A DNA stretch of 12,205 nucleotides, from contig CACXCQ010000204.1 of NCBI GenBank assembly GCA_902766185.1, positions 1 through 12,205 of the forward strand, read 5' to 3'. Positions 7,622-12,205 of this stretch are shown one piece after another; positions within the stretch are counted from its first letter, which is position 1; each line of letters begins with the position of its first letter. A model generated the notes under the pieces. It did not search any database, was not told the origin of the DNA, and worked only from the letters and a program-made list of their open reading frames with translations. The translations under genes were made by a program, and so were the position numbers. This DNA is from an uncultured Eubacteriales bacterium. Lineage in GTDB: Bacteria; Bacillota; Clostridia; Peptostreptococcales; Anaerovoracaceae.

Positions 7622-7824
7622 TTTCTTTCTCCTTCTTCTTTATCCGAGCCTGTTGATGTCTTCTGATACACACGCGGAGAGGCTTTGTTACAGGCTCCGG
7701 ACGATTTCTCCTGCCTTTGCGATGTCGTTGATGTCGGATTGTAGTAGCCATCCCCTCCAAGATGTAGTATAGTATAGATACGATAAAGCAGATAAACACC
7801 CATGCGTAGCAGGAGGTAACACTT
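7622..7824. promoter_or_regulatory. Divergent upstream region between the secreted-protein gene and dapA
   Basis: This 203-base gap must hold the promoters of both flanking genes. The AT-rich block 7762-7790 contains overlapping -10-like hexamers on both strands (TAGTAT and TATAGT on plus, TATACT and TACTAT on minus). No -35 box at a good distance was found for either, so exact promoters are not called. If dapA transcription starts near 7780 the leader is only about 45 bases, too short for a lysine riboswitch. AGGAGG at 7811-7816 is the dapA ribosome binding site. Confidence 0.4.
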
Positions 7825-8718
7825 ATGGCAGATAAATTCGATGTGAAGGGCTCCATCGTCGCCCTGATCACCCCGTTCCACGAGGACGGAAGCATCAACT
7901 TCGAAAAGCTGGAGGAACTGCTCGAGTTCCACATCGCCAACAAGACCGACGGCATTCTGGTCCTGGGCACCACCAGCGAATCCCCCACCTTCACCTGGGA
8001 AGAGGACTTCGAGATCGTCAAGAGATCGGTGGAGGTCTGCAAAGGCAGGATCCCCCTGATCGTGAACGCCGGCTCCAACGACACCCGCACATCCTTCGAG
8101 AAGGCGGAACGTTTCACAAAGGCAGGCGCGGACGCTCTGCTCTGCATCTCGCCGTACTACAACAAGGCCAACAAAGCCGGGCTCTATCACCACATCGCCG
8201 ACGTGGCGGATTCCGTGGACATCCCGGTGATCATCTACAACATCCCCGGCCGGACGGGCATCGGCTTCCCCATCGACGTGATGGCGGAGCTGGCCAAGAA
8301 GGAAAACATCGTCGGCGTGAAGGAGGCTTCCGGCGATATGGGCTATGTGGTGAAGCTGGCCAAGGCCACTGAGGACCACGAGTTCCACATCTGGAGCGGA
8401 AACGATGACATCACCATTCCGCTGATGTCCGTGGGCGGCAGCGGCACCATCTCCGTCTGGGCAAACCTCATGCCGGAGAAGGTCCACGAAATGTGCTGGG
8501 ATTATCTCGAGGGCCGCACCGCAAAGGCAGCCGCCACACAGCTGGAGTACCTGCCTTTGATCAACGACTTCTTCATCGAAGTGAACCCCATCCCCATCAA
8601 GGAGGCCATGAACATGGCCGGCATGGGCGTTGGCGGATTCCGTCTCCCCCTGTACGAGATGGAAGAGAAGAACCGTGCCGTGCTGCGGGCAGAGATGCAA
8701 AAGCTGGGCCTGATTTGA
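7825..8718 (+). CDS. dapA: DapA, 4-hydroxy-tetrahydrodipicolinate synthase
   Basis: Condenses pyruvate with aspartate semialdehyde, the first step of the lysine/DAP branch; a cytoplasmic TIM-barrel aldolase of 297 residues, the usual length. By alignment to the E. coli enzyme the key residues are present: Lys166 in VGVKEASGD (Schiff-base lysine), Tyr138 in YNIPGRTG (catalytic), Arg143 (carboxylate binding), Thr49-Thr50 in LGTTSES, and Tyr112 in SPYYNK. The common GTTGES motif reads GTTSES, a small deviation. ATG at 7825 is preceded by AGGAGG at 8 bases. dapB follows after 34 bases, so the two form an operon that feeds the DAP-specific MurE encoded nearby on the other strand. Confidence 0.96.
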   Translation: MADKFDVKGSIVALITPFHEDGSINFEKLEELLEFHIANKTDGILVLGTTSESPTFTWEEDFEIVKRSVEVCKGRIPLIVNAGSNDTRTSFEKAERFTKAGADALLCISPYYNKANKAGLYHHIADVADSVDIPVIIYNIPGRTGIGFPIDVMAELAKKENIVGVKEASGDMGYVVKLAKATEDHEFHIWSGNDDITIPLMSVGGSGTISVWANLMPEKVHEMCWDYLEGRTAKAAATQLEYLPLINDFFIEVNPIPIKEAMNMAGMGVGGFRLPLYEMEEKNRAVLRAEMQKLGLI

Positions 8719-8752
8719 TTCGGAACAGGCGAGTGGAAAGGACGAGTTGAAC

Positions 8753-9496
8753 ATGAATGTAATGATCGCCGGCTACGGCCGGATGGGACAGCTGATCGAG
8801 CAGACCCTGCTGGCGGAGGACGCCGGCCACAAGGTGGTCTGCCGGATCGATATCAAGGAAGATAAGGAGCTCGGGATCACCGATGCCGCAAGCCTCGAAA
8901 GCCTGGACAGGATCTGTGATCTGATCCTGGATTTCAGCAATCCGACGCTGACGGACGCGCTGATCGCCTACGCCGCGCGGACAGGGACGCCCCTGCTTTC
9001 CGGCACTACCAACATGAGCCCGGAGCAGATGGACGCCCTGAAGGCTCTTGGCGAGAAGGTTCCGGTGATCTGGGCTTCGAACTATTCCTTCGGCATCAAT
9101 CTGTTCCGCCACATTCTCACGGAGATCTCTCCCGTGCTGGCGGACTGGGATGTGGAGGTCACTGAGACCCACCACAACCGCAAGGTCGACGCCCCCAGCG
9201 GAACGGCGAAGACCCTGATCGAGGCCATCGATCCCGAAGGCGAGTGCAAGCTGGTCTTCGGCCGGGAGGGCAACTGCGGCGCCCGCACAAAAAAAGAGAT
9301 CGGTGTCCACGCTCTTCGCGGCGGCACCGTCGTCGGGGAACACAAGGTCGACTTCTTCGGCGAGGACGAGGTCTTCGAGATCACCCACAAGATGGGCAGC
9401 CGCCAGATCCTGGTGAACGGCGCCATCGCCATGGGCAAGAAGCTGGTGGAGCAGACCCCCGGCTTCTACAGCATCGACCAGCTGATGTTCGGGTAA
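8753..9496 (+). CDS. dapB: DapB, 4-hydroxy-tetrahydrodipicolinate reductase
   Basis: Reduces the DapA product with NAD(P)H to tetrahydrodipicolinate on the path to meso-DAP and lysine. It has 247 residues, shorter than the 273-residue E. coli enzyme but normal for Clostridia. The N-terminal Rossmann motif is IAGYGRMGQ (Gly7-Gly12), followed by LDFSNPT and LSGTTNMS. The diagnostic DapB signature ETHHNRKVDAPSGTA (residues 138-152) has His140, His141 and Lys144. The C-terminal half ends in the expected NGAIAMGKKLVEQTPGFYSI. ATG at 8753 has AAGGA 10 bases upstream; a TTG two codons earlier (8747) would sit too close to that site. It is the second gene of the dapAB operon and is followed by a strong terminator. 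Confidence 0.96.
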   Translation: MNVMIAGYGRMGQLIEQTLLAEDAGHKVVCRIDIKEDKELGITDAASLESLDRICDLILDFSNPTLTDALIAYAARTGTPLLSGTTNMSPEQMDALKALGEKVPVIWASNYSFGINLFRHILTEISPVLADWDVEVTETHHNRKVDAPSGTAKTLIEAIDPEGECKLVFGREGNCGARTKKEIGVHALRGGTVVGEHKVDFFGEDEVFEITHKMGSRQILVNGAIAMGKKLVEQTPGFYSIDQLMFG

Positions 9497-9554
9497 GGGC
9501 GCTGATCCGGATCGCCATTGCGATTCGGGCAGCAGCACGCCGGGCGGCGGAAAC

Positions 9555-9597
9555 AAAAAAATCAAGGCAGAGCCCTCGCGGGCACTGCCTTTTTTTC
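9555..9597. terminator. Bidirectional intrinsic terminator between dapB and the DUF1292 gene
   Basis: The stem AAGGCAG-A-GCCC (9564-9575) pairs with GGGC-A-CTGCCTT (9580-9591) around a TCGC loop, with one A-A mismatch. On the plus strand a run of Ts to 9596 follows; on the minus strand the run of seven As at 9555-9561 reads as Ts. It can therefore end both the dapAB transcript and the convergent DUF1292 transcript. Confidence 0.85.
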
Positions 9598-9670
9598 TTG
9601 CCTTAGTTTAGCCGGAACACGGCCGGTTGCCGCTTGACGGCCCGACCTGCCACTTCTGTGGCTTCCGCGC

Positions 9671-9943
9671 TTACGCTTCCTCTACGGCCAGCTTCTCGAA
9701 CTCGGCTACGACCTTCTGGAACTCCTCTTCATCGGTGATATCCATGAGCTCGTAGTCTTCTTCGTATTCCTTGTAACCGTAGATGTAAACATCCTCGGTA
9801 CCCAGAGGATTCAGCGCGATGTATTCCTTATCCAGCGCATCGAACACGCCGAGGATTCCGCACTCCTCTTCCGTTCCGTCATCAAACTCCAGAGTCAGGA
9901 TATCTTCCTCTTCGTATCCGTATAATTCTTTGTTTTCTGCCAT
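9671..9943 (-). CDS. DUF1292 family small acidic protein
   Basis: A 90-residue, strongly acidic protein of the DUF1292 (YrzB-like) family, widespread in Bacillota and of unknown function. The family pattern is visible: DILTLEFDDGTEEECGILGVF near the start, then EYIALNPLG, DVYIYGY and a C-terminal acidic helix (EEEFQKVVAEFEKL). There is no signal peptide or membrane segment. ATG at 9943 has GGAAGGAG 9 bases upstream and a good promoter further up. In many Bacillota DUF1292 genes lie close to ruvX/yrrK-type genes; here the gene stands alone between a terminator and a gene-free region. The 174-base gap on its 3' side holds the shared terminator and a small CCAC-TTCT-GTGG hairpin (9650-9661) of no known role. 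Confidence 0.88.
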   Translation of the reverse strand: MAENKELYGYEEEDILTLEFDDGTEEECGILGVFDALDKEYIALNPLGTEDVYIYGYKEYEEDYELMDITDEEEFQKVVAEFEKLAVEEA

Positions 9944-9970
9944 TGTTTTTTTCTCCTTCCGAATACCGAT

Positions 9971-9999
9971 ACTATAACATTTTCTCCGATGCTATGCAA
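9971..9999 (-). promoter_or_regulatory. Promoter of the DUF1292 gene
   Basis: On the minus strand TTGCAT (9999-9994) and TATAGT (9976-9971) are separated by exactly 17 bases. The predicted start of transcription is about 20 bases before the gene start at 9943, just ahead of its ribosome binding site. Confidence 0.65.
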
Positions 10000-10223
10000 C
10001 CGGGAAAGCACGCGAATATCTATGCGTCTTTCTTGCACGATCGCTTTCATCTGTGTCCGGATACCTCTGCATACATTCGCTCCCTTCTGCGCGAACGGAG
10101 TCGCGTGACAAGTCCGTCCGTTCAGTGCGGTCTGCGGATATGATCTCAAATAATTCATTTCCACAGAACATCTCCATTTTTTTGAGAAATCTACAACTGC
10201 TCACCAGCTCGCAGCGATCCATG
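10000..10223. other. Gene-free stretch, no feature recognised
   Basis: Several frames stay open here for 60-120 codons, but none has a ribosome binding site, and the translations are rich in Arg, Ser and Cys with no domain or codon pattern resembling the neighbours. No tRNA, hairpin-plus-T-run or long repeat was seen. Together with the array to its right it makes a 570-base interval between two minus-strand genes. Confidence 0.5.
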
Positions 10224-10231
10224 AAGGAATT

Positions 10232-10270
10232 GTCAATGTTTTGGCTGTTATAACGTGCTGTAACATTGAC
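10232..10270. repeat. Array cassette I: 9-bp inverted repeat
   Basis: GTCAATGTT (10232-10240) and AACATTGAC (10262-10270) pair perfectly across 21 bases that contain the small palindrome GTTATAAC at the centre (10247-10254). On the plus strand five Ts follow at once (10271-10275), so it also looks like a weak, AT-rich intrinsic terminator. Confidence 0.75.
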
Positions 10271-10303
10271 TTTTTCAGCTCGAGCGAGTGAACGCGGGAG
10301 AGA

Positions 10304-10344
10304 AGTCAATGTTTCGGACGATTGTAGTGAGGGAAACATTGACT
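10304..10344. repeat. Array cassette II: 12-bp inverted repeat
   Basis: AGTCAATGTTTC (10304-10315) and GAAACATTGACT (10333-10344) are perfect reverse complements with a 17-base gap, the best-preserved cassette of the array. The 9-bp core arms sit at the same 39-bp outer spacing as in the other two cassettes. Confidence 0.8.
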
Positions 10345-10377
10345 GCATGGTGCTGTCCAGCCTTTGTACGAGCGGAA

Positions 10378-10418
10378 AGTCATGGTTTAGCCGGCTCTGA
10401 GACTTTAAAACAATGACT
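10378..10418. repeat. Array cassette III: degenerate inverted repeat with a compensatory change
   Basis: AGTCATGGTTT (10378-10388) pairs with AAACAATGACT (10408-10418) except for one G-A mismatch. Compared with cassettes I and II, the fifth base pair of the arm is swapped between strands (A-T to T-A), so pairing is kept. The core has the palindrome AGCCGGCT (10389-10396). On the minus strand its left arm is preceded by GAAGGAAT, as at the left end of the whole array. Confidence 0.65.
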
Positions 10419-10521
10419 ATTCCTTCCGCGGTTCTTGAACCACTTCATATTATCTTAGTGCGAAGAAATTACACTTTAGCTGGCGCTGGAGCACGGAAAC
10501 ATTGACATTCCTTTGCGGGTA

Positions 10522-11076
10522 TCACAGCTCCTTGCGCAGGATGTGGCGCATGGCGCCTTCGTACAGGGGCCGGGTGTCGATGATCTCGTAGCCGGAGGAC
10601 AGCAGGTTGTTCAGGCTGTAGGTGTTCTCTGGGCCGATGGTGACCATGGCTTCTGTGGCGCCCATGTCTCTGGCCGCGTTTTCCCTGAAACGGACGAACA
10701 GCTTTTGCATGCCGAAGCCTCTGCAAGGCTCGTCCACCACGGTGATCTCCATGGAGACGCACTTCAGCTGCTGCTCCGAGGAGTAGCCAATGTAGGTGCC
10801 GTAGTTGCGGGGGGAGACGCGGTTGGCGATCATGATGGTGAAGGCCACGAGGACGTCATCCAGATAGACGCCGACGCAGAAGTCCTCCTGCAGGGCTTCC
10901 CGGATCTCAGACTCTTCCACGGAGGAATAGATCTCCGGATCGTTGACCGCGTCGCTGATCTTCTTCTGCAGCGCCATGAATTCCGGAAGGTCCGCCTCGT
11001 CGCAGCGGCGGAACAGGAACTGCTGCTGTTCACCGGAGTGTCTGGACAGGGTCATCGTCATTGGGAACTGTTCCAC
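10522..11076 (-). CDS. GNAT-family N-acetyltransferase
   Basis: A 184-residue cytoplasmic acetyltransferase of the GNAT fold, which moves an acetyl group from acetyl-CoA to an amine; the substrate is not predictable. The acetyl-CoA pyrophosphate loop is visible as CRGFGMQKLF (Arg119-Gln124, R-G-x-G-x-Q), after the central strand SMEITVVDEP. The C-terminus has NTYSLNNLLSSGYEIIDTRPLY. It is clearly homologous over its whole length to the divergent gene at 11294: both share D-x-L/P-aligned N-termini, I-A-N, R-G-[FY]-G-[ML]-Q-[KR]-L-F, G-A-T-E, P-x-N-x-Y-S-x-N-N, I-[VI]-D-x-R-P-L-Y and LRKE[LF]. The start is GTG at 11076, chosen because AAGGAGGG lies 5 bases upstream; an internal ATG (Met6) has no such site. 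A strong extended -10 promoter lies about 115 bases upstream. Confidence 0.88.
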   Translation of the reverse strand: MEQFPMTMTLSRHSGEQQQFLFRRCDEADLPEFMALQKKISDAVNDPEIYSSVEESEIREALQEDFCVGVYLDDVLVAFTIMIANRVSPRNYGTYIGYSSEQQLKCVSMEITVVDEPCRGFGMQKLFVRFRENAARDMGATEAMVTIGPENTYSLNNLLSSGYEIIDTRPLYEGAMRHILRKEL

Positions 11077-11189
11077 TTGTTCCCTCCTTTTTCCTTATCG
11101 AACGACGAACCATCATCTTATCTTCCCGGTGTTTTCTGTTGAATGCCATCCGGCCGCCATCTTGAGAAAATGTACTAATTTTGTATTTA

Positions 11190-11217
11190 ATTATATCAGA
11201 TTAACGCATTAAAGCAA
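11190..11217 (-). promoter_or_regulatory. Extended -10 promoter of the minus-strand acetyltransferase gene
   Basis: On the minus strand TTGCTT (11217-11212) is followed after 16 bases by a perfect TATAAT (11195-11190) with TG one base ahead (TGATATAAT). Transcription would start near 11183, giving a leader of about 107 bases before the GTG start, longer than needed for a ribosome binding site alone. Confidence 0.7.
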
Positions 11218-11230
11218 GAAAATATTATAA

Positions 11231-11260
11231 TTATGACTACGCAGTATGCTATACTATATA
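11231..11260 (+). promoter_or_regulatory. Possible promoter of the plus-strand acetyltransferase gene
   Basis: Two overlapping -10-like boxes, TATACT (11250-11255) and TATATA (11255-11260), lie 34-39 bases before the gene start. The only -35 candidate is a poor TTATGA (11231-11236), 18 bases from the second box. Position is right but the match is weak. Confidence 0.35.
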
Positions 11261-11293
11261 CAATCACATCTGCTGAAAAACGGAGGAACCCAA

Positions 11294-11902
11294 ATGATCC
11301 AACTACCTTTTGATATCGAACTCATGAATGGCAAGGGCCAGCCGAAGACATTCCACATCCGGGTCGCCGGTCCGGAGGACCTGGACAAGGTCATGCAGCT
11401 GCAGCAGACCATCATGGACGCGCTGCCAAACAAGGATGTCTACGCCACCTACAACCGGGAGGAATCTCTGGACGCACTGGAGAACGATTACTGTTACATG
11501 GCGGAGGCGGATGACGGCAAAGTGGCCGGCTATTCCGTTCTGATCGCCAATACTACGCCGGTGGTGGAGAAGAACTACGGACACTACTTCGACTACGATG
11601 AAGAGCATCTGTCCCGTACCGCCTCGCTGGATCTGACCATGGTTCCTCCGGAGTACCGGGGCTACGGTCTGCAAAGGCTGTTCAACAAGATCCGGATCGG
11701 CCAGGCTCTGGAGCTCGGCGCGACCGAAGGCCTGACCTCCATCGCCCCGACGAATCCGTACAGCTATAACAACTTCCTGATCCTCAACTTCAAGATCGTG
11801 GACCGCCGGCCGCTCTATGGCGGCAAAGACAGGTATCTGCTGAGGAAGGAATTTTATGAGACCCCGGAGGGTCTGCCTGAACTGGTGCCCGCGGAGGAAT
11901 GA
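11294..11902 (+). CDS. GNAT-family N-acetyltransferase, paralogue of the divergent gene
   Basis: A 202-residue GNAT-fold acetyltransferase with unknown substrate. The acetyl-CoA binding loop is YRGYGLQRLF (Arg122-Gln127), following the strand ASLDLTMVPPE. The C-terminal half contains LGATEGLTSIAPTNPYSYNN and KIVDRRPLYGGKDRYLLRKEF, which line up closely with the divergent acetyltransferase, so the pair is an inverted duplication or two members of one subfamily. The frame is open from 11246, but ATG at 11294 is chosen because GGAGG lies 8 bases upstream and the extra 16 residues are not conserved in the partner. Its C-terminus is longer than the paralogue's by a Pro/Glu-rich tail. The helix-turn-helix gene follows after three bases, so they are co-transcribed and probably work together. 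Confidence 0.9.
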   Translation: MIQLPFDIELMNGKGQPKTFHIRVAGPEDLDKVMQLQQTIMDALPNKDVYATYNREESLDALENDYCYMAEADDGKVAGYSVLIANTTPVVEKNYGHYFDYDEEHLSRTASLDLTMVPPEYRGYGLQRLFNKIRIGQALELGATEGLTSIAPTNPYSYNNFLILNFKIVDRRPLYGGKDRYLLRKEFYETPEGLPELVPAEE

Positions 11903-11905
11903 TCC

Positions 11906-12205
11906 ATGAAAGACAAATCCACAGCGATCACGACCCAGGCCCTCTGGGCCAGGCTGTTCGAGGCACCGACCCTCGACACGTACTTCATGCAGAACGGCGA
12001 CACCGTCCTGCCCACTTTTTCGGAGTACATTTCAGAACTGGCGGCGACCAGAGGCGAGAAACCGGAGGCTGTGCTCCGGCGGGGCAACATCGAAAGCTCC
12101 TTCGGACACCGCCTGTTCAGCGGCGCGAGAAATCCCGGAAGGGATACTGTGCTTCAAATGGCCTTTGGCTTCGGGATGACGGCGGATGAGACGCAGCAGC
12201 TGCTC
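11906..12205 (+). CDS. Helix-turn-helix (XRE-like) regulator, N-terminal part
   Basis: An incomplete frame of 100 codons running off the right edge. ATG at 11906 has GGAGG 8 bases upstream, inside the end of the acetyltransferase gene, which stops three bases earlier. After a polar N-terminus (LWARLFEAPTLDTYFMQN), residues about 37-100 look like a lambda-repressor/XRE-type helix-turn-helix: FSEYISELAATRGEKPEAVL, then RRGNIESSFGHRLFSGARNP, then DTVLQMAFGFGMTADETQQLL. The pattern SGxRxPxRDxxLQxAFGFG is typical of clostridial XRE-like proteins that are often encoded beside Ser/Thr kinases or other signalling genes; that last point is from general knowledge. Whether it binds DNA, and what follows its N-terminal domain, cannot be seen here. 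Confidence 0.75.
   Translation, partial: MKDKSTAITTQALWARLFEAPTLDTYFMQNGDTVLPTFSEYISELAATRGEKPEAVLRRGNIESSFGHRLFSGARNPGRDTVLQMAFGFGMTADETQQLL

Larger units (their letters stand above)
10224..10513. repeat. Regular array of GTCAATGTT / AACATTGAC inverted repeats
   Basis: The motif GTCAATGTT or its complement occurs seven times: forward at 10232, 10305 and 10379 (degenerate, GTCATGGTT); reverse at 10262, 10335, 10409 (degenerate, AACAATGAC) and 10498. The first six form three palindromic cassettes of 39 bp each, with centres at about 10251, 10324 and 10398, that is 73 and 74 bp apart. Cores (20-21 bp) and intervening stretches (34-35 bp) are not conserved. The outer ends match in inverted orientation: AAGGAATTGTCAATGTTT on the left, and on the right the complement of AAGGAATGTCAATGTTT, one base shorter. 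The right end stops 9 bases from the stop codon of the minus-strand acetyltransferase gene. No flanking target duplication was found. Function unknown; it may be a MITE-like element, a structured RNA or a protein-binding array. Confidence 0.75.

Noticed and set aside
7652..7735. Direct repeat GTTGATGTC (7652-7660 and 7727-7735)
   Set aside because: Only 9 bp, two copies, no flanking structure; expected by chance often enough.
7688..7760. Minus-strand frame ending in a natural-looking tail (DINDIAKAGEIVRSL, then TAA at 7690-7688)
   Set aside because: It looks like the end of a gene but has no start, ribosome binding site or homologous body within the gap; possibly a gene remnant, too short to support.
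7622..7824. Lysine riboswitch or T-box upstream of dapA
   Set aside because: The likely leader is far too short and no conserved aptamer helices or T-box sequence were seen.
7437..8754. Long minus-strand frames across dapA and its upstream region
   Set aside because: They are antisense to dapA, which has all catalytic motifs; their translations are low-complexity without start signals.
9497..9670. CHFCG zinc-ribbon-like translation on the plus strand after dapB
   Set aside because: No open frame or ribosome binding site supports it; the pattern comes from a small CCAC/GTGG hairpin.
9992..10348. 118-residue minus-strand coding region
   Set aside because: No ribosome binding site before the ATG, no recognisable domain, and its end overlaps the DUF1292 promoter; kept only as an observation.
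10232..10506. CRISPR array
   Set aside because: Repeats are only 9-12 bp, alternate in orientation, have two spacer classes (20-21 and 34-35 bp) and no cas gene is near.

Overview
The window looks like the chromosome of an anaerobic, meso-diaminopimelate (DAP)-type member of the Clostridia (Bacillota). The reasons are strong AGGAGG-type ribosome binding sites, sigma-A type promoters, an ornithine racemase of the Clostridium sticklandii type, a C_GCAxxG_C_C redox protein, a DUF1292 protein, and DAP-type MurE with DapA and DapB. Genes are moderately GC-rich and the intergenic regions more AT-rich. No rRNA, tRNA, insertion sequence or CRISPR locus was recognised.

Layout. (1) Positions 1-5566, minus strand: a tightly packed operon read right to left, murE > FAD-dependent dehydrogenase > C_GCAxxG_C_C protein > orr > NhaC-family antiporter (the last is cut by the left edge). 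Its promoter lies at 5623-5651 inside a perfect 12-bp inverted repeat. (2) Positions 5682-7621, minus strand: two exported proteins, a fibronectin-III plus L,D-transpeptidase protein and an uncharacterised secreted protein with an acidic tail. A terminator and a promoter separate them. (3) Positions 7825-9496, plus strand: dapA-dapB, divergent from the secreted-protein gene and closed by a bidirectional terminator. (4) Positions 9671-9943, minus strand: a lone DUF1292 gene with its own promoter. (5) Positions 9944-10521: a gene-free stretch whose right half holds a regular array of inverted repeats. (6) Positions 10522-12205: two divergent, paralogous GNAT acetyltransferases. The plus-strand one is followed at once by a helix-turn-helix protein that runs off the right edge.

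How the genes work together. DapA and DapB make the precursor of meso-DAP, MurE adds DAP to the peptidoglycan stem peptide, and L,D-transpeptidases of the kind at 5682-6752 can cross-link DAP residues, so the middle of the window has a cell-wall/DAP theme. The murE operon adds amino acid racemisation, cation antiport and thiol/flavin redox functions whose link to MurE is not obvious.

Most unusual feature. At 10224-10513 three 39-bp palindromic cassettes (arms GTCAATGTT/AACATTGAC, 20-21-bp non-conserved cores) sit 73 and 74 bp apart centre to centre, separated by 34-35 bp of non-conserved sequence. A further half-site at the right end forms an inverted pair with the left end (about 17 bp, one indel). 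One cassette carries a compensatory arm change. The function is unknown. Possibilities are a MITE-like element, a structured RNA, or a helically phased protein-binding array.
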